DNA of 64,000 nt from Streptomyces sp. SAI-135 (lineage in GTDB: Bacteria; Actinomycetota; Actinomycetes; Streptomycetales; Streptomycetaceae). The notes beneath the pieces are model-generated. The model saw nothing but the letters and a program-made list of their open reading frames with translations. It was not told the DNA's origin and searched no databases. Of the stretch, positions 53,200-60,097 are shown piece by piece (the stretch's first letter is position 1; every line of letters starts with the position of its first letter). The stretch lies in the NCBI RefSeq assembly GCF_029893805.1, contig NZ_JARXYP010000002.1, forward strand, positions 992,001 through 1,056,000, written 5' to 3'. Made by a program: the position numbers and the translations under genes.

Positions 53200-54345
53200 T
53201 CAGCTTGCGAACGGAACCTGTGCCGAAGGCGCCGTCTGCGGGCCGGAGGGGTGCTGCCACAGGCCCTGGGCGGCGAGGCGCGGCAGGACGCCCTCGCCGA
53301 ACCAGTACGCCTCCTCCAGGTGCGGGTAGCCGGAGAGCACGAACTCGTTGATGCCGAGGGCGTGGTACTCCTTGATCCGCTCGGCCACCTCGTCGTGGCT
53401 GCCGACCAGCGCGGTGCCCGCGCCCCCGCGCACCAGCCCGATGCCCGCCCACAGGTTGGGGTGGATCTCCAGCCCGTCCCGGCTGCCGCCGCCGTGCAGG
53501 GCGAGCATCCGCTGCTGCCCCTCGGACTCGCTGCGGGCGAGCCCGGCCTGTACCGACCTGACCGTCTCAGGGTCGAAGCCCGCCAGCAGACGGTCGGCCT
53601 CGGCCCAGGCCTGCTCGGAGGTGTCGCGCGTGATCACGTGCAGCCGTATCCCGAAGCGCAGGGTGCGGCCGCGCTGCGCCGCCAGTCCGCGGATCCAGGC
53701 GATCTTCTCGGCGACCTGCGCGGGCGGCTCACCCCAGGTGAGGTACACGTCGACGTACTTGGCGGCGACCTCCCCGGCGAGGGGCGAGGACCCGCCGAAG
53801 TAGACCTCGGGCACCGGGTCGGGGACGCGGGCCAGTCTCGCGTCCTCGACCTGGAGGTGCTCGCCGTGCAGGTCGACGGTCTTGCCCTCCCACAACCCCC
53901 TTACTACGTCCAGGAATTCACCGGTACGGCGGTAGCGGGCGTCCTTGTCGAGGAAGTCCCCGTAGGCCCGCTGTTCGTGGCTCTCCCCGCCGGTGACCAC
54001 GTTGAGCAGCAGCCGTCCCCCGGTCTGCCGCTGGAAGGTGGACGCCATCTGCGCGGCGAGCGTCGGCGAGACGAAACCGGGCCGGAAGGCGACCAGGAAC
54101 TTCAGACGCTCGGTGTGCCGGCTGACCATCGCGGTGGTCAGCCACGCGTCCTCGCACCAGGCGCCGGTGGGCGTGAGCGCCCCCACGAAACCCAGGTCCT
54201 CGGCCGCGCGGGCGATCTGGCCGAGGTAGGCGACCGTCGGCGGCCGGTCCCGCCCCGAGACGGTGGCGGGTGTGCCGTGGCCGCCGCCCACGACATGACG
54301 GCTGTCGCCGTTGGTGGGCAGGAACCAGTGGAAGGTGAGGGACAC
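53200..54345 (-). CDS. ssuD: FMNH2-dependent alkanesulfonate monooxygenase SsuD
   Basis: A 381-residue luciferase-like monooxygenase that releases sulfite from alkanesulfonates with reduced FMN from SsuE. FHWFLPTNGDSRHVVGG opens the barrel, AAEDLGFVGALTPTGAWCED and ERLKFLVAFRPGFVSPTLAA are characteristic, and LLLNVVTGGESHEQRAYGDF carries the FMN-binding region. The C-terminal NEFVLSGYPHLEEAYWFGEG is typical of SsuD. GTG start with GGAG upstream, 23 bp after sfnB. It acts in sulfur-starvation metabolism together with SsuE, SfnB and SfnG. Confidence 0.95.
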   Translation of the reverse strand: MSLTFHWFLPTNGDSRHVVGGGHGTPATVSGRDRPPTVAYLGQIARAAEDLGFVGALTPTGAWCEDAWLTTAMVSRHTERLKFLVAFRPGFVSPTLAAQMASTFQRQTGGRLLLNVVTGGESHEQRAYGDFLDKDARYRRTGEFLDVVRGLWEGKTVDLHGEHLQVEDARLARVPDPVPEVYFGGSSPLAGEVAAKYVDVYLTWGEPPAQVAEKIAWIRGLAAQRGRTLRFGIRLHVITRDTSEQAWAEADRLLAGFDPETVRSVQAGLARSESEGQQRMLALHGGGSRDGLEIHPNLWAGIGLVRGGAGTALVGSHDEVAERIKEYHALGINEFVLSGYPHLEEAYWFGEGVLPRLAAQGLWQHPSGPQTAPSAQVPFAS

Positions 54346-54368
54346 GTGGGGTCTCCGTTCGGGTGTCG

Positions 54369-55553
54369 CTAGAGGAGGCCGTGGCGGGGCGGCCGGGTGC
54401 CGTTGAGCACGTACCGGCCGATGTGCTGGATCTTCCAGCGGGTCGGGTCGTGCAGGGTGTGGGTGCGGGCGTCACGCCAATGCCGGTGCAGGTTGAGGGA
54501 GTTGAGGGCCGATCGGGTGCCGGACACCTCGAACAGGGCGCTCGCCACGTCCACCGCCGCCTGGGCGGCCTGCACCTTGGCCGCGGCGACCGCGACGGAC
54601 GCCTCGGCCGCCGAGTCGTCGGTGAGGTCGGCGCGGGCGGCGTCGACGGCCCGGGCCGCTTCCCGCAGCAGCGCCTCGGACGCCCGCACCTTCAGGGCGA
54701 GTTCGCCGAACCGCTGGATCAGCAGCGGGTCCTCGGCCGCCGTGCCGGCTCCGCTCTCGAACCACGGACGGCTCTTCGTCCGGACGAACTCCGCCGCCTC
54801 CCCGAGGGCGCCCCCGGCGATCCCGGCGTCGATGGCGGCGTGCAGCAACTGGGCCACCGCCCCGTGGAGTTGGGGCCCCTCGAAGGTGAGGTGGTGGGGC
54901 AGAACCCGGTCGGCCGGGACCTCGACCCCTTCGAGGCGGACGGTGCCGCTGGCCGTCGTGCGCTGGCCGAGACCGTCCCAGTCGTCGATCACGGTGACGC
55001 CGGGGGCGTCCCTGGGGACGTAGGCGACGTGCAGCTTGTCGTCCTCGGCGCGGGCGAGCACCGGGATCCAGTGGGCGAACAGGGCGCCGGTGCAGTAGTG
55101 CTTGACGCCGTCGAGCCGGTACGAGGCGTCGGAGCGCGGGTGCAGGCGGGTGCGGATGTCCTGGACGTGTTTGGTGCCCGCCTCGGACTGGGCGTTGCCG
55201 AAGCGGCGTCCGGCGAGCAGCTCGGCGAAGAAGAACTTCCGCTGCTCGTCGCTGCCCTGGCGGCGGATCACCTGGGCGTAGACGAAGTGGCTCTGCGGGA
55301 TCTGGGCGAGGCTCGCGTCGGCGGAGGCGAGCAGCCGGAAGATCTCGGCGACGGTGGACGCGCTGACGTCCGCTCCCCCGTGTTCGGCGGGGACGGTGAC
55401 GGCGAGCAGCCCGGAGGCGGAGAGACGCTCCACCTCCTCGCCCGGCAGCCTGCGCTCGGCGTCCCGGGCGGCGGCACCCGCGCGGAACTCCTCGGCGAGC
55501 GACGCGGCGACCGCGAGGGCCTCCGTGTCGTCGGCGATCACATGGGCGGACAT
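54369..55553 (-). CDS. sfnB: SfnB-type sulfur-acquisition flavoprotein
   Basis: A 394-residue acyl-CoA-dehydrogenase-fold enzyme that acts in dimethylsulfone/organosulfur use. LLAVTVPAEHGGADVSASTV, AQSEAGTKHVQDIRTRL, DGVKHYCTGALFAHWIPVLA and the C-terminal LHRHWRDARTHTLHDPTRWK are the SfnB signatures. It uses reduced flavin rather than a CoA thioester. The ATG lies 5 bp after the ssuE stop with GAGGAG close upstream. It is one of two ACAD-fold enzymes in this operon. Confidence 0.93.
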   Translation of the reverse strand: MSAHVIADDTEALAVAASLAEEFRAGAAARDAERRLPGEEVERLSASGLLAVTVPAEHGGADVSASTVAEIFRLLASADASLAQIPQSHFVYAQVIRRQGSDEQRKFFFAELLAGRRFGNAQSEAGTKHVQDIRTRLHPRSDASYRLDGVKHYCTGALFAHWIPVLARAEDDKLHVAYVPRDAPGVTVIDDWDGLGQRTTASGTVRLEGVEVPADRVLPHHLTFEGPQLHGAVAQLLHAAIDAGIAGGALGEAAEFVRTKSRPWFESGAGTAAEDPLLIQRFGELALKVRASEALLREAARAVDAARADLTDDSAAEASVAVAAAKVQAAQAAVDVASALFEVSGTRSALNSLNLHRHWRDARTHTLHDPTRWKIQHIGRYVLNGTRPPRHGLL

Positions 55554-55558
55554 GCTCC

Positions 55559-56113
55559 TCAGCCCGCCGCCGCCAGGACCGGACGCCGTCCCAGCGCCGT
55601 CGAGAACTGGTCGACGACCTGGGCGAGGGCCTCGGTCGCCACCGGCGCCACGCTCAGCGCGCCGTCCTCGTGCACGGTGATGTCCCTGTCGAGGGTGAAC
55701 CAGCCCTGCACGATGTGGGCCGCGCCCATTGAGCTGAGGACGGGCCTGAGGGCGTAGTCGATGGCCAGGACGTGGGCGGTGGAACCGCCGGTGGCCAGCG
55801 GCAGCACGGTCTTCCCGGCCAGGGCGTACTGCGGGAGCAGGTCCAGGAGCGCCTTGAGCACTCCGGAGTACGACGCCTTGTAGACGGGGGTGCCGACGAC
55901 GACCCCGTCGGCGCGCGCGAACAGCTCGGTGGCCTCGACGATCGCCGGGTGCTGGAAGTCGGCGCCGAGCAGGGCCTCGGCGGGGATCGTGCGGACGTCG
56001 AGCGGGATCACCTCGTGGCCCTGGGCGGCGAGGCGCCGGTCGAGGTGGCGCAGCAGCCGGTTGGTGCGCGAGGAGGCGGACGGGCTGCCGGAGACGGACA
56101 GGACGGTGGCCAT
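55559..56113 (-). CDS. ssuE: NADPH-dependent FMN reductase SsuE/MsuE
   Basis: A 184-residue flavodoxin-like reductase that supplies FMNH2 to the monooxygenases of this operon. VLSVSGSPSASSRTNRLLRH is the phosphate loop. ADGVVVGTPVYKASYSGVLK then ALLDLLPQYALAGKTVLPLA are the SsuE hallmark. GGSTAHVLAIDYALRPVLSS follows. It is encoded between the two ACAD-fold oxygenases. Confidence 0.95.
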   Translation of the reverse strand: MATVLSVSGSPSASSRTNRLLRHLDRRLAAQGHEVIPLDVRTIPAEALLGADFQHPAIVEATELFARADGVVVGTPVYKASYSGVLKALLDLLPQYALAGKTVLPLATGGSTAHVLAIDYALRPVLSSMGAAHIVQGWFTLDRDITVHEDGALSVAPVATEALAQVVDQFSTALGRRPVLAAAG

Positions 56114-56140
56114 GCGGTCCTCTTTCGGGGAGGAGGGGCG

Positions 56141-56171
56141 GGGCGCCCCCGGTTCGGGCGGGGGCGCCCCG
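56141..56171 (-). terminator. Intercistronic GC hairpin upstream of ssuE
   Basis: GGGGCGCCCCC (56141-56151) and its exact complement (56161-56171) form an 11-bp stem with a 9-nt loop in the 66-bp gap between the DszC-like gene and ssuE. It can act as a partial terminator or as an mRNA-stabilising element inside the operon. Confidence 0.65.
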
Positions 56172-56179
56172 GGAGGCGG

Positions 56180-57397
56180 TCAGGAGTACCAGGTGGGTTC
56201 GGGCAGTTCGCCTTCGAGCACCCAGCGGCCGACCTCGCGCCGCTTGTAGGCGACCGGGTCGTGCAGGGTGTGGGTGCGGACGTTGCGCCAGAACCGGTCC
56301 AGGCCCTCCGAGGTGGCCGTGGAGCGGGCTCCCGTCACCTCGAAGATCCGGTTGGAGATCTCCAGGGCCACGTCGGTGGCGCGGGCCTTGACGGCGGCGA
56401 CCCGGACCTCGAAGTCGCCGCGTGCCTTCTCGGTGACCGCGTCGGGGTCGTCGTGCAGCTTCTGTCCCTCGGCGGCGACGGCGTCGGCGAGGGCCTCGGC
56501 CGCCCAGAGCTTGGCGGTGAGGTCGCCGTAGGTGTCGATGACGTACGGCTCGTCGACCGCGCGCTCGAATCCGCCGTGCAGCCAGGAGCGGGACTTCTCG
56601 CGGGTGTAGGTGGCGGCCGTCTCCAGGGCGCCGCCCGCGATGCCCAGGTAGAAGTTGACGAAGACCAACTGGATGGTGGGGACGTTCAGGGTGTTGTAGA
56701 CGCGCGGCTGGAACACCTTGTCGACGTATCCGGCGGCCGAGGACCAGGGCGTACGGACGCCGTCGAGGGTGACGCCACCGCTCTCGGTGAGGCGCTGGCC
56801 GATGTTGTCCCAGTCGTCGTGGAAGGTCAGGCCCTCGGAGTCGGAGGGCACGATGGCGAAGACGTGCTGGTCGGTGCCTTCCAGGACGCCTTCGAGGACG
56901 GTGACGTCGGAGACCTTGCTGCCGGTGGAGAAGGACTTGCGGCCGGTGTAGACGAGGTCGTCACCGTCCTCGGTCACGACGACGTCCTGGTCGCGCGGGT
57001 TGACCGCACCGCCGAAGAACCAGCGGCCCCGGGAGGCCTCGGCCTCCACGTGCTCCCACTGCTCGCGGGTGCCGACCAGGCGGGCGGCCCAGAACCACAG
57101 GTAGTGGTAGCCGAGGAGCTGGCCGATGGAGCCGTCGGCCTTGGCGATCTCGCGGACGACCCGGTAGGCGGTGGTCCAGTCCTGGCCTCCGCCGCCGTGC
57201 TCGGTGGGGCCGAGGAGGGTGACGAGTCCGGCGTCCTTGAGGAGCCGCACCTCGGCGTAGGGGGTGGCGCCCGCGCGGTCCCGTTCGGCGGCGTCGGTGG
57301 CGAGGACGGCGGCGACCTCGGCGGCGCGGGCGATCCAGTCGGCCGCGGTGACGGGGGCGGGGCGGGTGTGGAAGTCGGCGTTCGTGACGGTGCTCAT
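56180..57397 (-). CDS. DszC-like FMNH2-dependent monooxygenase (second sulfur-acquisition ACAD-fold enzyme)
   Basis: A 405-residue acyl-CoA-dehydrogenase-fold enzyme. LVTLLGPTEHGGGGQDWTTA, LGYHYLWFWAARLVG and FFGGAVNPRDQDVVVTED open the fold. RFWRNVRTHTLHDPVAYKRR and the final EPTWYS resemble dibenzothiophene monooxygenase DszC more than SfnB. It probably oxidises an organosulfur substrate with reduced flavin. It starts 13 bp after sfnG. A simple SfnB paralogue is the alternative. Confidence 0.9.
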   Translation of the reverse strand: MSTVTNADFHTRPAPVTAADWIARAAEVAAVLATDAAERDRAGATPYAEVRLLKDAGLVTLLGPTEHGGGGQDWTTAYRVVREIAKADGSIGQLLGYHYLWFWAARLVGTREQWEHVEAEASRGRWFFGGAVNPRDQDVVVTEDGDDLVYTGRKSFSTGSKVSDVTVLEGVLEGTDQHVFAIVPSDSEGLTFHDDWDNIGQRLTESGGVTLDGVRTPWSSAAGYVDKVFQPRVYNTLNVPTIQLVFVNFYLGIAGGALETAATYTREKSRSWLHGGFERAVDEPYVIDTYGDLTAKLWAAEALADAVAAEGQKLHDDPDAVTEKARGDFEVRVAAVKARATDVALEISNRIFEVTGARSTATSEGLDRFWRNVRTHTLHDPVAYKRREVGRWVLEGELPEPTWYS

Positions 57398-57410
57398 GTC
57401 GGTGGCCTCC

Positions 57411-58520
57411 TCAGACCTGGGCGGGGACGGACTCGGGGAGCTGGGCCTCCAGCTCGCGCACCAGCGGCAGCACGCGTTTGCCGAAGTACTCGACCTCCTC
57501 GTGGTAGTGCAGGAAGCCGAGCAGGAGCAGGTCGACGCCGAGCTTCTTGTAGGCGACGATCCGCTCGGCGATCTGCTCCGGGGTCCCGATGAGACCGGTG
57601 CGGAAGCCGTCGTTGTACTGGACGAGGTCCTCGAAGGTGGAGTCCTGCCACATGCCCTTCTTGTCGCCGGTGGACTGTCCGGCCTGCTTCACCGCTGCGC
57701 CGAATCCCTCGACGGCCTCGTGGTCGGCCTTGGCGACGATCTCCCGGAGCGTGTCGCGGGCCTCGGCCTCGGTGTCACGGGCGATCAGGAAGCCGTTGAG
57801 GCCGAACTTCGGTGCCGCGCGGCCGGCTTCGGCGGCTGACTTGCGGACGTCGGTGATCTGCTCGACGACCCCGTCGAAGTCCCTGCCGTTGGAGAAGTAC
57901 CAGTCGGAGACCCGCCCGGCCATGGCGCGGGCGGCGGTGGAGTTGCCGCCCTGGAAGATCTCCGGGTGCGGCCGCTCCTCGGTGTTGAGGGGCTTGGGCT
58001 TGAGGGAGAAATCGCGCAGCCGGTAGAAGTCGCCGGCGAGTTCGGCGTGGTCCTCCGTCCAGATCTTCCTGAGGGCGGTGATGAACTCCTCGGAGCGGCG
58101 GTAGCGCTCGTCGTGCTCCAGCCAGGGCTCGCCGAGGGCGGTGAACTCGCCCTTGAACCATCCGGAGACGACGTTCACGGCGAAGCGGCCCTGGGAGAGG
58201 TGGTCGGCGGTGGCGCCGAGCTTGGCGAGGACGCCCGGGTGCCACAGTCCGGGGTGGACGGCGGCGATGACCTTCAGGCGCTGGGTGGCGAGCAGCAGGG
58301 CGAGGCTGAAGCTGGTCGACTCGTGCTGGTACTCGGCGCCGTAGCTGGCCATGTAGCGGACCTGGCTGAGGGCGTAGTCGAAGCCGTTGTTCTCGGCGAG
58401 GACGGCGAGTTCCCGGTTGTAGTCGTAGCCCCAGTCGGTGCGCTGCTCGATCTTGCTGGTGACGAGTCCCCCGCTGACGTTGGGGACCCAGTAGGCGAAT
58501 TTCACGGGCGCGGCAGGCAT
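57411..58520 (-). CDS. sfnG: Dimethylsulfone monooxygenase SfnG
   Basis: A 369-residue luciferase-like monooxygenase that converts dimethylsulfone to methanesulfinate with FMNH2. FAYWVPNVSGGLVTSKIEQR is the diagnostic start. DYALSQVRYMASYGAEYQHE, VHPGLWHPGVLAKLGATADH and FAVNVVSGWFKGEFTALGEP are family signatures. The ATG at 58520 has AGGAGT six bases upstream. It is the first structural gene of the operon, preceded by a hairpin and a 27-aa leader ORF. Confidence 0.95.
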   Translation of the reverse strand: MPAAPVKFAYWVPNVSGGLVTSKIEQRTDWGYDYNRELAVLAENNGFDYALSQVRYMASYGAEYQHESTSFSLALLLATQRLKVIAAVHPGLWHPGVLAKLGATADHLSQGRFAVNVVSGWFKGEFTALGEPWLEHDERYRRSEEFITALRKIWTEDHAELAGDFYRLRDFSLKPKPLNTEERPHPEIFQGGNSTAARAMAGRVSDWYFSNGRDFDGVVEQITDVRKSAAEAGRAAPKFGLNGFLIARDTEAEARDTLREIVAKADHEAVEGFGAAVKQAGQSTGDKKGMWQDSTFEDLVQYNDGFRTGLIGTPEQIAERIVAYKKLGVDLLLLGFLHYHEEVEYFGKRVLPLVRELEAQLPESVPAQV

Positions 58521-58550
58521 GCGTGACTCCTGTTGCGGAATGTTTTCAGG

Positions 58551-58596
58551 CACGCCGAAATTCAGAAGGTGTGCGGGCACACGGAATTCAGGCGTG
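58551..58596 (-). promoter_or_regulatory. Attenuator-like hairpin between leader peptide and sfnG
   Basis: A nested stem: outer arms CACGCC...GGCGTG (58551-58556/58591-58596) extended by AATTC/GAATT, and an inner perfect GTGTGC-GG-GCACAC (58569-58582). A second small stem CTCTC-GGGAA-GAGAG lies at 58601-58615. Placed between a Cys-containing leader ORF and the first sulfur gene, it could be an antiterminator/terminator switch read by ribosome stalling. Confidence 0.5.
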
Positions 58597-58643
58597 GAAA
58601 CTCTCGGGAAGAGAGGAAAACGCGGCGGATTGCGGAAGGTTGA

Positions 58644-58727
58644 TCAGGCCGCGGCGCGACAGGAGGCGCTGGAGACGCGCGCGAGGTCGACATGGCGTCG
58701 CCGCGTGAGGTCCAGTCGCATCTTCAT
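58644..58727 (-). CDS. Putative leader peptide of the sulfur operon (27 aa)
   Basis: The peptide is MKMRLDLTRRRHVDLARVSS followed by ASCRAAA. The RRHVDLxRVSSAxC core is the conserved sequence of short ORFs that precede many actinobacterial sulfur-assimilation and organosulfur genes. The single Cys codon near the end suits a cysteine-charging sensor. A candidate promoter (minus-strand TTGACG at 58759-58764, N18, CACGAT at 58735-58740) would start transcription at or next to the ATG, making the leader leaderless. The ORF is short but its pattern and position are telling. Confidence 0.8.
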   Translation of the reverse strand: MKMRLDLTRRRHVDLARVSSASCRAAA

Positions 58728-58734
58728 GCCGTCG

Positions 58735-58764
58735 ATCGTGACAGTCGGCGGCGAGAGGCGTCAA
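58735..58764 (-). promoter_or_regulatory. Candidate promoter of the sulfur operon
   Basis: On the minus strand TTGACG (58759-58764) and CACGAT (58735-58740) are separated by 18 bp. The predicted transcription start is about 58728, immediately before the leader-peptide ATG at 58727. Confidence 0.45.
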
Positions 58765-58828
58765 GGAAAACCCGACCGGTCTCGTATCGCGGACCATTGA
58801 ATTTCACGAACGTGTGACAGGGAAACTC

Positions 58829-58858
58829 TTGAACGCGCGGTAAAGCGGCCCGCATTCT
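58829..58858 (+). promoter_or_regulatory. Candidate promoter of the divergent LysR gene
   Basis: TTGAAC (58829-58834), an 18-bp spacer and CATTCT (58853-58858) lie before the GTG at 58866. The expected start site coincides with the start codon, consistent with a leaderless mRNA. Confidence 0.4.
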
Positions 58859-58865
58859 GCTGGCC

Positions 58866-59786
58866 GTGCGAACAGAACAGCTCGAATACATAGCGGCGGT
58901 GACCCGGCTCGGTTCACTGCGCCGGGCGGCGGAGGAACTGCGCCTGTCACAGCCCGCGTTGAGCGAGACCGTGCGCAATCTGGAGCGGGAGCTCGGGGTC
59001 GACCTGCTGGAGCGCAAGCGGTCGGGGGCGACGATGAGCGCGGAGGGCCGGGAGTTGCTGCCGCACATCGTCGGCGTGCTGGAGGCGGTGGACCGGTTGC
59101 GGGCGGCGGCGGGCGAGCAGCACCGCATCAGCCGTATGGTCCGCGTCGGCACGGTGAACGCGGCGACCGTGCCGCTGCTCATCCCGGCGGTCGAGGAGTT
59201 CCGGGCCGCTCATCCCGTCACCCAGGTCGAGGTGGTCGGCGCACAGCAGACGGAGATCCAACGGGCCCTGGCGGAGGGCGGGTTCGACCTGGGGCTGGTC
59301 AACCACCTCGACGGCGACGACACGCCCGCCGGGTACGAGTGCACCCAACTGTTGCACGGGCGGCCGGTGGTGTGCCTGCGCCCGGACAGTCCGCTGGCCG
59401 CACGGGAACGGGTGCGGGTGGACGATCTGCTCGCCCAGCCGTTGATCGCCATGCGCACCGGCTATGTCATGCACCGCTTCGTCCACCGGCTGCTGGACGG
59501 ACGCGGGCCGGCCTTCGCGTACTCCACCGACGGGGCCGAGATGGGCAAGCTGATGGTGGCCGAGGGGCTGGGGGTGACCGTGCTGCCCGACTTCAGCGTG
59601 GTCGGGGATCCCCTGGAACGCCGGGGCACGATCACCCACCGGCCGATCGAGGGCGACTCGACCCGGGTGCTGCTGATGCTCCAGCGCCGCAGGGCCGAGT
59701 CGGTACCGCGGGCCGCCCGGGACCTGCACGAAGCGTTCGTGCGCCGGGCCGGCCGGCTGGGCGGGACGCTCACCCCGCCCGGCTGA
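58866..59786 (+). CDS. LysR family regulator divergent from the organosulfur operon
   Basis: A 306-residue LTTR. Its helix-turn-helix (about 1-60) begins MRTEQLEYIAAVTRLGSLRR and continues AAEELRLSQPALSETVRNLE. Its effector domain contains VRVGTVNAATVPLLIPAVEE and LGVTVLPDFSVVGDP. It is divergent from the leader-sfnG operon over a 138-bp region and is its likely sulfur-responsive regulator, similar in logic to Cbl/SsuR systems. Start is GTG without a Shine-Dalgarno. Confidence 0.92.
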   Translation: MRTEQLEYIAAVTRLGSLRRAAEELRLSQPALSETVRNLERELGVDLLERKRSGATMSAEGRELLPHIVGVLEAVDRLRAAAGEQHRISRMVRVGTVNAATVPLLIPAVEEFRAAHPVTQVEVVGAQQTEIQRALAEGGFDLGLVNHLDGDDTPAGYECTQLLHGRPVVCLRPDSPLAARERVRVDDLLAQPLIAMRTGYVMHRFVHRLLDGRGPAFAYSTDGAEMGKLMVAEGLGVTVLPDFSVVGDPLERRGTITHRPIEGDSTRVLLMLQRRRAESVPRAARDLHEAFVRRAGRLGGTLTPPG

Positions 59787-59793
59787 CCCTCCC

Positions 59794-59882
59794 GTTCAGT
59801 CGTCCCGCCCGGGGACCCCTTCGTTCAGCCCCCGTCCCGCCCGGGGGCCCTCTGTTCAGTCCTCGTCCCGCCCGGGGACCAC
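59794..59882. repeat. Three tandem copies of a gene 3'-end segment
   Basis: GTTCAG followed within a few bases by GTCCCGCCCGGGG occurs at 59794, 59823 and 59854 (steps of 29 and 31 bp). The last copy is the real 3' end of the small minus-strand gene (VVPGRDED and stop). The other two are copies of this end downstream of it, with their own in-frame-like stops. Confidence 0.8.
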
Positions 59883-60023
59883 CACGAGGAACGCGTCCGA
59901 CTTGAGATCCATCACAACGGTCGCCGGTTCACCCTGCGCCCGCCTCTGCGCCGCGTACTCCTCTGCCGGCCACGATCCGCGCGGAGCTCCCGCTGGAAAC
60001 CGCTCCAACACCTTCGCGCTCAT
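59856..60023 (-). CDS. Small uncharacterised Streptomyces protein (55 aa)
   Basis: MSAKVLERFPAGAPRGSWPA, followed by EEYAAQRRAQGEPATVVMDL and KSDAFLVVVPGRDED. The sequence has a Trp-Pro-Ala core and a beta-strand tail, looks conserved in codon bias, and resembles short Streptomyces hypothetical proteins. The ATG at 60023 has GGAGG about 11 bases upstream; an ATG at 60044 is possible. Its 3' end has been tandemly copied twice downstream. Function is unknown. Confidence 0.68.
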   Translation of the reverse strand: MSAKVLERFPAGAPRGSWPAEEYAAQRRAQGEPATVVMDLKSDAFLVVVPGRDED

Positions 60024-60097
60024 AGCGGCAGACACCTCCAACATCGCTGACGAACCGTCTCGTACCTGTGCGGTTGCCCGGGATTCGGGCGTACATG

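Noticed and set aside
52998..53351. ORF across the hydrolase-ssuD gap
   Set aside because: It straddles two real genes and an inverted repeat, with no homology-like segment.
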